DNA of 38,495 nucleotides, taken from positions 1 through 38,495 of the forward strand of contig JBFGJY010000019.1 in the NCBI GenBank assembly GCA_041576975.1. Direction: 5' to 3'. How positions within the stretch are numbered: the stretch's first letter is position 1; each line of letters begins with the position of its first letter. Positions 22,663 through 30,731 of this stretch are shown here, in pieces. Under the pieces are notes generated by a model. That model ran no database searches and had not been told where the DNA came from. It saw only the letters and a program-made list of their open reading frames with translations. The translations under genes were made by a program, and so were the position numbers. The stretch is from JBFGJY01 sp041576975. GTDB lineage: Bacteria > Pseudomonadota > Gammaproteobacteria > UBA4575.

Positions 22663-23157
22663 TTATGCATCCGTTGTTTTGTTTTCACTTCGTAATAGGA
22701 TGACGAAAACCATAACATGCGTGACAACGAGAGCGGGTACTATCATTGTAGGGATGAAAAAAGTTGCCCCCATATCCCCATCTTCCGTGAAGCGCAAACC
22801 TAGCATCACAGCAATTAATAAATCGAGTATTCCAACCACATTAAATATCCACACCAGTGGAATCGCAATGCTCCACTTTTGGCGCAATGCAAAAATTCCC
22901 AAGAATGCCAGCAACGCAACGAGTAAATCGCCATATGCCGCTGGGTTTGCGAATCTCGGATCTAATGGCGCTGATGTAACTCCAGAAATCAAGAAAGCCA
23001 AGCCGACAAAACGAAAGGTATGAAGTAAAAGAAGAGGTGCAAGTGCTTGCGATCTTGTTACCGTTTTGAGCAAAGGCATCACATACCACTTTGCAATTAA
23101 ACCATAGGCTGTTAGCCCCATAACTACGCTGAGTGGAAGAATTAAATCTATTGGCAT
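22663..23157 (-). CDS. small multi-pass membrane protein, unknown function
   Basis: 164 aa with four to five hydrophobic segments (about 5-27, 38-58, 72-91, 96-119, 133-156). No motif I can assign. The ATG at 23157 has a strong purine-rich ribosome site (GAGGGAGGG), so translation is likely. It is a single gene between repeat copies 2 and 3, enclosed by identical 17-bp direct repeats. Confidence 0.7.
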   Translation of the reverse strand: MPIDLILPLSVVMGLTAYGLIAKWYVMPLLKTVTRSQALAPLLLLHTFRFVGLAFLISGVTSAPLDPRFANPAAYGDLLVALLAFLGIFALRQKWSIAIPLVWIFNVVGILDLLIAVMLGLRFTEDGDMGATFFIPTMIVPALVVTHVMVFVILLRSENKTTDA

Positions 23158-23162
23158 GAGCC

Positions 23163-23179
23163 CTCCCTCAAAATTTTTT
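23163..23179. repeat. 17-bp direct repeat unit B
   Basis: Second copy of CTCCCTCAAAATTTTTT. On the minus strand it supplies the Shine-Dalgarno of the 164-aa gene. Confidence 0.7.
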
Positions 23180-23199
23180 CATAAATTATTTATTTTTTT

Positions 23200-23229
23200 A
23201 ATGTCTGCTTTCGGCCAATAGCGGTCATT
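23200..23229 (+). repeat. dispersed palindromic repeat, copy 3
   Basis: AATGTCTGCTT, TCGGCCAAT, AGCGGTCATT; CGGCC-centre subtype, between the carbonic anhydrase stop and the 164-aa gene start. Confidence 0.85.
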
Positions 23230-23256
23230 CTTAAAAATATGTAAGGCTATTGATAT

Positions 23257-23976
23257 TTAACCAAAAAACGAAACTTTTCCAGTAGCGACATCGTGCATTG
23301 CACCGACTATTTTTAATCGCTTCTCTTCAACAAGCCCATTCAACACCTCACTTCTTTTTGTGAGTGCATGTACAGTTAGATGTACATTCTTATCTGCAAC
23401 TTTTTGAACGAATAAACTGTTATTGGATGTTCGATCATCTTCCACATCTTTTACGGCTTCAACCGCAGGTGTGATATTACTAAGTGTATGCGTTAGATTA
23501 CCGAGTTGTGCATTATCACATGCACCTTTAACTGCACCGCATTCCGTATGACCGAGTACAACAATGAGTTTTGCTCCAGCAAGCTTCGTTGCAAACTCAA
23601 TACTTCCAATAATGTCGGTATTTGCAAAATTACCTGCAATACGTGGACTAAAGATATCACCAATACCTTGATCAAATACAAGCTCTGGTGGAACTCTTGA
23701 GTCGATGCACCCTAGCACAACAGCGAATGGAAATTGCCCGGATGCCGTTGCTTGAACCTGAGCCATTAAATCACGGTTTAGCATCTTTCTATTTGTGAAA
23801 CGTTCATTACCATCCTTGAGCAATTGAAGCGCTTGCTCTGGTGTCATTGTATGTTGCGCATCTTTTGACATTGCAGCAACTTCTGCTGATACAGTTGTTC
23901 CTGAAAGTGAAAACAAGGTTCCAGCTAAGCCCGCCGCTGGAATAGATTTCAATAATTGACGTCTAGTATTATTCAT
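23257..23976 (-). CDS. beta-class carbonic anhydrase with Tat signal
   Basis: 239 aa. Interconverts CO2 and bicarbonate. The N-terminus TRRQLLK followed by a hydrophobic stretch is a twin-arginine signal, so the enzyme is exported folded to the periplasm. The beta-CA zinc site is intact: Cys90 with Asp92-Ser-Arg94 (CIDSR), then His143 and Cys146 (GHTECGA). Exported beta-CAs of this type are fairly common in marine proteobacteria. It stands alone between repeat copies 3 and 4. Confidence 0.92.
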   Translation of the reverse strand: MNNTRRQLLKSIPAAGLAGTLFSLSGTTVSAEVAAMSKDAQHTMTPEQALQLLKDGNERFTNRKMLNRDLMAQVQATASGQFPFAVVLGCIDSRVPPELVFDQGIGDIFSPRIAGNFANTDIIGSIEFATKLAGAKLIVVLGHTECGAVKGACDNAQLGNLTHTLSNITPAVEAVKDVEDDRTSNNSLFVQKVADKNVHLTVHALTKRSEVLNGLVEEKRLKIVGAMHDVATGKVSFFG

Positions 23977-24087
23977 TATTATCGCCTCCTATTAGTGTGT
24001 GAAACTGAGTCATATAATAAAGATGCTTCTAAAAAGCGTTAATGATATGAATCAAATGTTTAAATTTTTAAGAGGCTATATTAATTA

Positions 24088-24117
24088 AAAGTCCGCTTTG
24101 GGTCATTAGCGGTCATT
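24088..24117 (+). repeat. dispersed palindromic repeat, copy 4
   Basis: AAAGTCCGCTT, TGGGTCATT, AGCGGTCATT; GGGTC-centre subtype. It ends 1 bp from the stop codon of the sterol desaturase-family gene. Confidence 0.8.
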
Positions 24118-24118
24118 A

Positions 24119-24856
24119 CTAATCATAAAGATTTTTAAATAAAAGCATCTCGGTAAGGCGTTTCTCATTCTTACCCGGAAATCCACATTGCGGCATAAAC
24201 TTAGTAGTATCCTTATATGTTCTAAAAATTCGATCCCATATAGGAATATCACTGAAGTTGTATTTATGCACATCTAGTTGGTGATGTATTGAATGTAGCT
24301 CTGGCGTTTGAATGAAATAACGAAGCCACTTTGGGGATTTATAATTTGTATGATAAAAATATTCTCCAGTCGCTGCAAAAAAGTTATACCAAAACGTCCC
24401 AAGCATTGAGCACCCAAGAATTGGAAATAATATAAATGCACTTAAAAAAGAATTAGTGACAATTTCTATGGGATGTTTGTAAAAAGACGTAAGTACTTTA
24501 ATTCTAGAAGGTGAATGATGAACTTGGTGGAATATTTGCCAAAAGCCTTTTAAATGTCGAATTCGGTGCCACCAATAAAATATTAAAGTCCCAATTAACC
24601 AGCCAACGAATCCTTCTAAGGCAGGTAAATTCCAGTTTGATAATTGCAATATAGATTCTTTTCCGAATATGTCATACCAAAGCTTAGCTAAACTTAGTGT
24701 AATGCCAAGTTGTATCAAATTGATGAATACGGATCGAATATACCAACCTCGTACATGAGGTAGTCTACGGCCTGGCCATATTCTTTCTACAGAAAAAAAG
24801 ATTATCGTTACAACAACTATAAGAGTTGTAGGAAGAGAAATCGACGTAAGGCCCAT
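24119..24856 (-). CDS. sterol desaturase / fatty-acid hydroxylase family protein
   Basis: 245 aa integral membrane di-iron enzyme. The histidine clusters of the superfamily are visible: HRIRH (97-101), HQVHH (110-114) and HSIHH plus His197 (188-197), set among about four membrane segments. The family hydroxylates or desaturates lipids using O2. The substrate cannot be deduced; bacterial members act on sterols, hopanoids, fatty acyl chains or carotenoids. No electron-donor partner is adjacent. Confidence 0.88.
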   Translation of the reverse strand: MGLTSISLPTTLIVVVTIIFFSVERIWPGRRLPHVRGWYIRSVFINLIQLGITLSLAKLWYDIFGKESILQLSNWNLPALEGFVGWLIGTLIFYWWHRIRHLKGFWQIFHQVHHSPSRIKVLTSFYKHPIEIVTNSFLSAFILFPILGCSMLGTFWYNFFAATGEYFYHTNYKSPKWLRYFIQTPELHSIHHQLDVHKYNFSDIPIWDRIFRTYKDTTKFMPQCGFPGKNEKRLTEMLLFKNLYD

Positions 24857-24983
24857 GCGTTGTATATCTCAATTATTTTTTAGGACCTTATAGCCCTATC
24901 AATAATATACGTCGTCGTTTTATGATTAGTGTTAAGAGAATTTGATATGTGGGCAAATATATAGGCTTAAAGGCTATTATACG

Positions 24984-25013
24984 AATGTCCGCTTTGAGTC
25001 TTAAGCAGACATA
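24984..25013 (+). repeat. dispersed palindromic repeat, copy 5
   Basis: AATGTCCGCTT, TGAGTCTTA, AGCAGACATA; GGGTC-like subtype with several changes. Confidence 0.75.
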
Positions 25014-25239
25014 GAAACTGGACCAAGAGTTGGTAGATTGACCCAACCATGACTGATTGATGCTGGCCGGCGGGCTTTTCAGTCTCCATAAAAACTGTAT
25101 ACTTCGCGCTCCTTTATATAGCTTCCATCAAATCTGTCGGCATCGTGCCCCAATCTATTACTGTTAACATAAATTAAAATTAGTTGTATTCCAATGCAGC
25201 CCAACTACATGCGAGCAATTTAGGAATAATTTAAACCTC

Positions 25240-25268
25240 GTGAATAAAATATTCTTTATATTATTCAC
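25240..25268. promoter_or_regulatory. AT-rich palindrome upstream of typA
   Basis: GTGAATAA (25240-25247) and TTATTCAC (25261-25268) form an interrupted inverted repeat about 70 bp before typA. It could be an operator or a leader hairpin; unproven. Confidence 0.3.
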
Positions 25269-25336
25269 TGAGGTAAAGCAATTATTTAGATGCTGCCGTT
25301 TCCAACACCTTAAATGACAAGTAAAGTCCAGCTTAT

Positions 25337-27148
25337 ATGACCCAGATTAGAAATCTTGCAATCATTGCTCATGTCGACCATGGCAAAACGACACTGATTG
25401 ATGGATTGTTTCAAAACTCAGGTGTTTTTGAATCTCACAAAAAGATGGACGAGCGTGTGATGGACTCGGGCGAGCTTGAAAAAGAGCGAGGCATTACGAT
25501 TACTGCAAAAAGCGCCTCTTTTAACTGGAAGGGAGTATGGGTCAATATAGTGGATACACCAGGCCACTCTGATTTTGGGGGCGAGGTTGAAAGAGCTTTG
25601 CATATGGTAGATGGAGCTTTACTACTGGTCGATGCAGCTGAAGGACCTTTACCTCAGACTCGTTTTGTTTTGAAAAAAGCGCTTGACAGGGGAATCAAGA
25701 TTATATGCGTGATCAATAAAGTCGATCGGCCTGATGCGCGAATTGATATTGTCGAGGAAAAGCTGCTTGAGCTTTTTTATGATTTAGCAATAACAGATGA
25801 GCACGTGAGTTACCGCACGGTTTATGCGAGTGCGAAACAGGGTTGGGCTAGTCTTGAGAAAGAAGTGGTGAAGGAAGATTTTTCAGAACTAATTGACTGC
25901 ATAATTGAAGACTTTCCTGCCCCAGATGTTAATGAGTCCGGCCCTTTCCAGATGCTCGTGACGAATTTAACTTATAACTCTTATGTAGGCCAAATCGCAG
26001 TAGGTTTGATTCAATCAGGTTTTGTAAGAATGAATCAAAGGCTTCTTCTCATGGGTGAGAATAAAAATTCAGAGTTTAATGCTACCTCTCTCAGTGCATT
26101 TTCAGGTTTAGGCACAGCAAATTTTGAGGAGCTAAAAGCGGGCAATGTTGCACTAATCTCTGGACTTACCAATCCTAGAATCGGTGACACAATTACAACT
26201 CCCGATTACGCTAAGGCACTCTCTCGAATCCAAGTTGACCCTCCCTCTGTGGGCATTCGCTTTTCAGTTAACACCTCACCCTTTGCCGGAACGGAAGGGA
26301 GCTATGCAACAACGCGAAAGCTTCAAGAGATATTAGAAGAGGCATGTTTATCAAATGTGGCGCTTGAGATGTCAAAAACGGAAAACCCTGATGTTTTTTT
26401 GTTAAAGGCCAGAGGAGAACTTGCGCTTGTTGTTTTGATAGAACAGATAAGACGACAAGGATGGGAGTTTATGGTTGGAAGACCGGAAGTGATCCCTGTT
26501 GAGCAAGAAGGAGAAAATGTTGAACCCCTTGAACTTCTCACGATTGATATTCCTGATTCCATGGTAGGAGTTGTGACCCCACTGTTATCAGAGCGAGGTG
26601 GAAAAATGGAAAAGATGGAAAACCAGGAACGATCTTCACGGGTGCGGCTTGAGTTTGCAATTCCGACTCGAGGACTTATTGGACTGAGACTACAAATGTT
26701 GTCTGCAACTCGAGGGGAAGCAATCAGTTCTAGCTCGTTTAATGGATATATACCATATTTAGGAAAAAGGTTTAGTCGAATTAATGGTGCACTTGTTGCT
26801 GATCGCGCGGGCCAGACAACAGAGTACGCGTTATTCAATTTACAAGCACGAGGAAAACTCTTTATTTCAGCCGGTGTAAAAGTATATGAGGGAATGGTGT
26901 TTGGGGAACATAGTAAAGAAGCAGATCTAAACTGTAACCCTGTAGTCGCAAAGAAATTGACCAATATGCGAGCTAGTGGAAAAGATGACTCAACTCGTTT
27001 AAAAGGCTCCAATGCTATGGAAATGGAAGAGGCTCTTGAGTGGATTGATGAAGACGAATGGGTTGAGATCACTCCTAAAAATATTCGTATTCGTAAACAA
27101 GAACTTCGTTCAAATTTTAGAAAAGTGACTCGACATAATTTACAATAG
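25337..27148 (+). CDS. typA: TypA/BipA family translational GTPase (divergent)
   Basis: 603 aa, close to the 607 aa of E. coli BipA. Ribosome-associated GTPase. G1 AHVDHGKT (11-18), G3 DTPGH (73-77) and G4 NKVD (127-130) are intact, followed by domain II, the EF-G-like domains III and V and the BipA-specific C-terminal domain (KKLTNMRASGKDD). Many positions differ from enterobacterial BipA, for example RGELALVVLIEQ where RGELHLSVLIEN is usual. It may be a second, laterally acquired TypA or simply a deep-branching orthologue. Confidence 0.9.
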   Translation: MTQIRNLAIIAHVDHGKTTLIDGLFQNSGVFESHKKMDERVMDSGELEKERGITITAKSASFNWKGVWVNIVDTPGHSDFGGEVERALHMVDGALLLVDAAEGPLPQTRFVLKKALDRGIKIICVINKVDRPDARIDIVEEKLLELFYDLAITDEHVSYRTVYASAKQGWASLEKEVVKEDFSELIDCIIEDFPAPDVNESGPFQMLVTNLTYNSYVGQIAVGLIQSGFVRMNQRLLLMGENKNSEFNATSLSAFSGLGTANFEELKAGNVALISGLTNPRIGDTITTPDYAKALSRIQVDPPSVGIRFSVNTSPFAGTEGSYATTRKLQEILEEACLSNVALEMSKTENPDVFLLKARGELALVVLIEQIRRQGWEFMVGRPEVIPVEQEGENVEPLELLTIDIPDSMVGVVTPLLSERGGKMEKMENQERSSRVRLEFAIPTRGLIGLRLQMLSATRGEAISSSSFNGYIPYLGKRFSRINGALVADRAGQTTEYALFNLQARGKLFISAGVKVYEGMVFGEHSKEADLNCNPVVAKKLTNMRASGKDDSTRLKGSNAMEMEEALEWIDEDEWVEITPKNIRIRKQELRSNFRKVTRHNLQ

Positions 27149-27238
27149 TCTTGAATTTAAGTTTTGCGCACCACAAGCTAAACATGTCGAAGCACGTTCA
27201 CTGGCACTCCTAACCAAGAAATTTTATTTAAATATCTT

Positions 27239-27268
27239 TAAGTCTGCTTACAGTCAAAAGCGGGCATC
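27239..27268 (+). repeat. dispersed palindromic repeat, copy 6
   Basis: TAAGTCTGCTT, ACAGTCAAA, AGCGGGCATC; degenerate at both ends. It lies about 90 bp after the typA stop. Confidence 0.7.
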
Positions 27269-27432
27269 CCCCCAAAGCGAAATAAATTATGACGAACTGT
27301 TTAGAAAGCATTAACGCATGCTCCTAAGAAGCATTACTTTATTGCCGATGAAATGTATATGAAATACTTCAGTATTTGTCAGTAAGCTGTAAACGTATTA
27401 ATTCTATTAATTGCTATTTAGGATAATTTTGA

Positions 27433-27837
27433 ATGCCAAATTTACTTTTTGTTAAATGGAGTGAAGAGGATCACTTTGATCATCCTATTATAGATGAACA
27501 ACATCGAGGCTTAATTGCAACGATAAATTCATTGTACTATTTTATACAAAATGGATGGTCTATTTCAGACTTGAAACACACTATTCTGATGCTTGAGCAA
27601 TACGTCATTTTTCATTTAAAAACGGAAGAATCAATTTTGTTAGATCAGGGAATGCAAGACAAAGAATTAGAAGTTATCAAAAAATATGGCGAAGAGTTTT
27701 TACGCGAATTGAAGATTGTCGTTAAAGATGCAGTTGCACATAAAGAGCCTAATGAATTAACTAGTTATCTTGCTAAATGGTGGCTGGGTCATAAATCTGA
27801 GTTTCATGGTAAGCTCATTGAGTACATTAAACACTAA
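27433..27837 (+). CDS. hemerythrin-like protein with incomplete di-iron site
   Basis: 134 aa, the size of bacteriohemerythrins, which bind O2 at a di-iron centre. WSEEDHFDHPIIDEQH (His24), HLKTEE (His61, Glu65) and WWLGHKSEFH (His120) match the family. The usual H-x3-H pair of the third helix is IKKYG here (Ile82, Gly86), and the terminal Asp ligand is His125. Three of seven canonical iron ligands are therefore changed, so O2 binding as in classical members is doubtful. Single gene between repeat copies 6 and 7. Confidence 0.85.
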   Translation: MPNLLFVKWSEEDHFDHPIIDEQHRGLIATINSLYYFIQNGWSISDLKHTILMLEQYVIFHLKTEESILLDQGMQDKELEVIKKYGEEFLRELKIVVKDAVAHKEPNELTSYLAKWWLGHKSEFHGKLIEYIKH

Positions 27838-28193
27838 TTCTTATTCAAACTTCCATAACCGAATGTCCGTTTTCGGCCAAAAGCAGTCATTCAATGTTTG
27901 AACTATTACAATCGTAGTAGTGACATTTGAACTATTAGCTTAGTCTAATTAAATTATAGCTAATTAAATTAGTGGGAGGATCATAATATGTCAGAACATA
28001 AGTGTTAACGCTCAATAAAATGATGAAACCCACGTTTGAGTTGAAGATTGTATTGAGAAACAAACTAATATTTTATAAATATATTTTTATAATCTAATTT
28101 TAGTATTAATGTATTCAGAATTTAATTTTTTATACTATAATTTAAGAATTATTTAGTATAATAGCAATCAGTTCCCTCTACATAATAATAAAA
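27838..28193. other. 356-bp intergenic region
   Basis: Contains repeat copy 7, a 12-bp direct repeat TTTGAACTATTA (27897-27908 and 27926-27937), and CTAATTAAATTA repeated twice in tandem near 27945-27972. A ribosome-site-like GGGAGG precedes only a six-codon frame (ATG at 27988). No gene is visible. It should hold the mscS-family promoter. Confidence 0.5.
27862..27891 (+). repeat. dispersed palindromic repeat, copy 7
   Basis: AATGTCCGTTT, TCGGCCAAA, AGCAGTCATT; CGGCC-centre subtype. Confidence 0.8.
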
Positions 28194-30587
28194 ATGAATA
28201 GCATTTATCGAAATCCTTTAGCTAGGTGTGTCCTTTTTTTATCACTGTTTTGCTATATATCAACAGTTAAGGCAACAACAGATTTAGAGGATGGTTCACC
28301 TCTTTACAATGAGAGCTTTACAAGCTGGAAAACTAAGCTTGACACGATCAGAGTTCAGCTTGAAATACCAGAGCAGCCTGACGAGGAATTATCTGAGCTT
28401 CGTAGCCAACTAGAATCTCTTCGTGCAGAGATAGAAGATTCAGTGGCAACACAGACACAAAGTTTAGAAACCCTAAAATCGGATATGGAAGCACTTGGGC
28501 CCTTGCCAGAGAAAGATGCGCCACCCGAAGCTGCCAATATCAAGATTCAGCGCGAAAATCTTAATAAACAGATAGCAGAAATCGAAGGGCGTATAAAGGA
28601 AGCAGACCTGGTAATCAGCAATGTAAATAGACTACTTACTGAATTGGCAGAAACTCGTCGCATGCAGTTTGCAAATCGAGTGCTAAAGCATGGACCATCA
28701 CCAGTCTCAATCAAGCTTTGGAATAATGCATTACCTCAAATTGCCGCCGCATCTGTGACTGTTAAACAGGCATTCAAAAACATCCTCACAAATAAAAAAA
28801 TTAGTCAACAACTTCAAGATTCAGCATTTGTAATTAGCATTGCAGTGCTTATAGCAATCTTGCTTGCCTGGCCACTACGCTATTGGCTGCTCTTGCGGTA
28901 TGAGCATGACCCAAACGTCACTAAGCCAAACATTATGCAAGCAATACGAGCGACATTAGTAGCTGGCGCTGTCCGTGCATTCTTGCCCACTGCTGCTACT
29001 GCTCTTATTTACATCGTTATCCTCACTAGGGATTTATTGAGTACTGCCGGAAAAGAAATTGCACAAGCGATATTTTTAGGGCTTATTTTCTTTATCTGGG
29101 TGACTGCTTTCTTTCGTGCATCTCTATCCCCAACACAACCAGCGTGGCGGGTCTTGCCGATTCCGAATAAATTTGTGCATGGCATCTGGCCATTCATCAT
29201 AGGCCTAGCATTAATTTATTCTGTCGATATTGTCCTATCAGAAATTATCACACTTTATGGGTTACAACTTGAGATTTCGGTGTTGCACGATTATTTAATA
29301 GCGGTACTAGTCTTGAGTCTTTTAGTTATATTGTTATTGCGTAAAAGCATTTGGGTGTTAAAAGATAAACCTGATGCTAAACCAATTTGGCGATCTTTCC
29401 GTGTCACACTTGCATTTCTATTATTATTGATTATTGCACTGGGTGGCTTTGGTTTCGTTGCATTGTCACGTTATGTTGCCACACAAGTACTATTAACTGG
29501 CGGACTCTTTTTCTTGCTCTTGATTGTACATCAGATTGGACGGGAGTTACTCGAGCAGTCTATATCTACAGAAACTTGGTTGGGGAGATACTTGTGTACT
29601 ACCCTACAAATGGATGAAGAAAGCACCCATCGATTTAAATTTTGGACAGGATTACTTTATGACTTCTTACTAATTATTGCTGGATTGGTTATGGCTCTTT
29701 TTGTTTGGGGAGCAAAACGCGAAGACATTGCAAGCTGGTTAAACCAAGCTCTATTTGGCTTCAAGATTGGCAACATTACAATATCGTTAGTTGAAATTAT
29801 TATTGCGGCGTTGGTTGTGACAACCCTGATTTTATTGACTCGATTTTTTCAGCAAATACTTGTTAATAAAATTTTTCCCCAAACGACAATTGAAAGTGGC
29901 CTTCGCGAGTCAATCAGGATTGCTGTCGGATATGTAGGCAGCATTATCGCCATAATAGCGGGTATTGCGGTATTAGGTCTGGATCTCTCTAATTTAGCAC
30001 TCATTGTCGGAGCTCTCACTGTAGGCCTAGGCTTTGGCTTGCAAAATGTCGTCAATAATTTTGTATCAGGACTGATTCTATTAGCAGAACGACCCATTAA
30101 AGTAGGTGACTGGATAGTGGTAGGAGATCAGCAAGGGTACGTAAAGAACATCAAAGTAAGAGCAACCGAAATTACAACTTTTGACCGCGCAAGTATTTTC
30201 GTTCCTAACGCAGAGCTAATATCTGGCACTGTAATGAACTGGACTCATGCAGATGAAATGGGACGAGTGGTTCTTCCTATAGGTGTTGCATATGGATCAG
30301 ATACAAATAAGGTTCGTGATACTTTATTAATGATTGCTAACGCACATCCTCAAGTGTTGGCTGAACCCAAGGCAAGTGTTGCTTTTCGTGGCTTCGGTGA
30401 TAGCGCACTGGATTTCGAGCTTAGATGTTACATAGGTGATGTTAACAACACAATTTCGGTAACGAGTGATCTCTGCTTTGCGATAGATGAGAAGTTTCGT
30501 AAAGAAAATATTGAAATCCCTTTTCCACAACAGGATGTGTATATCAAGCAAGCTCCACCTAATACAAATCCGCCCAAGGAAAATTGA
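28194..30587 (+). CDS. large MscS-family mechanosensitive channel
   Basis: 797 aa. Signal peptide (about 1-27), a periplasmic coiled-coil region (about 45-150), roughly ten membrane helices (about 205-610), then the MscS pore and beta domain (VGALTVGLGFGLQNVVNNFVSGLILLAERP cut here at the pore: residues about 605-640) and the cytoplasmic alpha/beta domain. The layout is that of the KefA/YbdG-like long channels that release solutes on hypo-osmotic shock. 144 bp separate it from the next ion-transport gene, without a repeat between. Confidence 0.88.
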   Translation: MNSIYRNPLARCVLFLSLFCYISTVKATTDLEDGSPLYNESFTSWKTKLDTIRVQLEIPEQPDEELSELRSQLESLRAEIEDSVATQTQSLETLKSDMEALGPLPEKDAPPEAANIKIQRENLNKQIAEIEGRIKEADLVISNVNRLLTELAETRRMQFANRVLKHGPSPVSIKLWNNALPQIAAASVTVKQAFKNILTNKKISQQLQDSAFVISIAVLIAILLAWPLRYWLLLRYEHDPNVTKPNIMQAIRATLVAGAVRAFLPTAATALIYIVILTRDLLSTAGKEIAQAIFLGLIFFIWVTAFFRASLSPTQPAWRVLPIPNKFVHGIWPFIIGLALIYSVDIVLSEIITLYGLQLEISVLHDYLIAVLVLSLLVILLLRKSIWVLKDKPDAKPIWRSFRVTLAFLLLLIIALGGFGFVALSRYVATQVLLTGGLFFLLLIVHQIGRELLEQSISTETWLGRYLCTTLQMDEESTHRFKFWTGLLYDFLLIIAGLVMALFVWGAKREDIASWLNQALFGFKIGNITISLVEIIIAALVVTTLILLTRFFQQILVNKIFPQTTIESGLRESIRIAVGYVGSIIAIIAGIAVLGLDLSNLALIVGALTVGLGFGLQNVVNNFVSGLILLAERPIKVGDWIVVGDQQGYVKNIKVRATEITTFDRASIFVPNAELISGTVMNWTHADEMGRVVLPIGVAYGSDTNKVRDTLLMIANAHPQVLAEPKASVAFRGFGDSALDFELRCYIGDVNNTISVTSDLCFAIDEKFRKENIEIPFPQQDVYIKQAPPNTNPPKEN

Positions 30588-30731
30588 GTTTCTTATTTCA
30601 CAAAACATTATTAATCGAAAAGCTAAAAGCTATTAAATTTATTTTTTAATATGCCCGAAAAAAACCCAGATAATCTGTAAAATTGTCTACACCTTACTGC
30701 ATAAGAGGATCGATAATATAGTTTAAAGAAC

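Larger units (their letters stand above)
24857..25336. other. 480-bp intergenic region upstream of typA
   Basis: Divergent promoter region. It contains repeat copy 5, a GC-rich stretch near 25060-25075 flanked by GACTGA and TCAGTC, and an imperfect AT-rich palindrome at 25240-25268. A 38-codon minus-strand frame near 25100-24975 runs into repeat copy 5 and is not supported as a gene. No other gene is visible. Confidence 0.5.

Noticed and set aside
25040..25085. GC-rich stem near GCTGGCCGGC as a terminator
   Set aside because: No gene ends upstream on either strand at a suitable distance, and the following T-run is interrupted.
26323..27072. 249-codon open frame antisense to typA
   Set aside because: It is the complement of a clearly coding gene; Ser/Arg/Ile-rich composition without motif or ribosome site.
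27970..28008. Small ORF after a strong GGGAGG ribosome-like site
   Set aside because: The ATG at 27988 opens only six codons before a stop.
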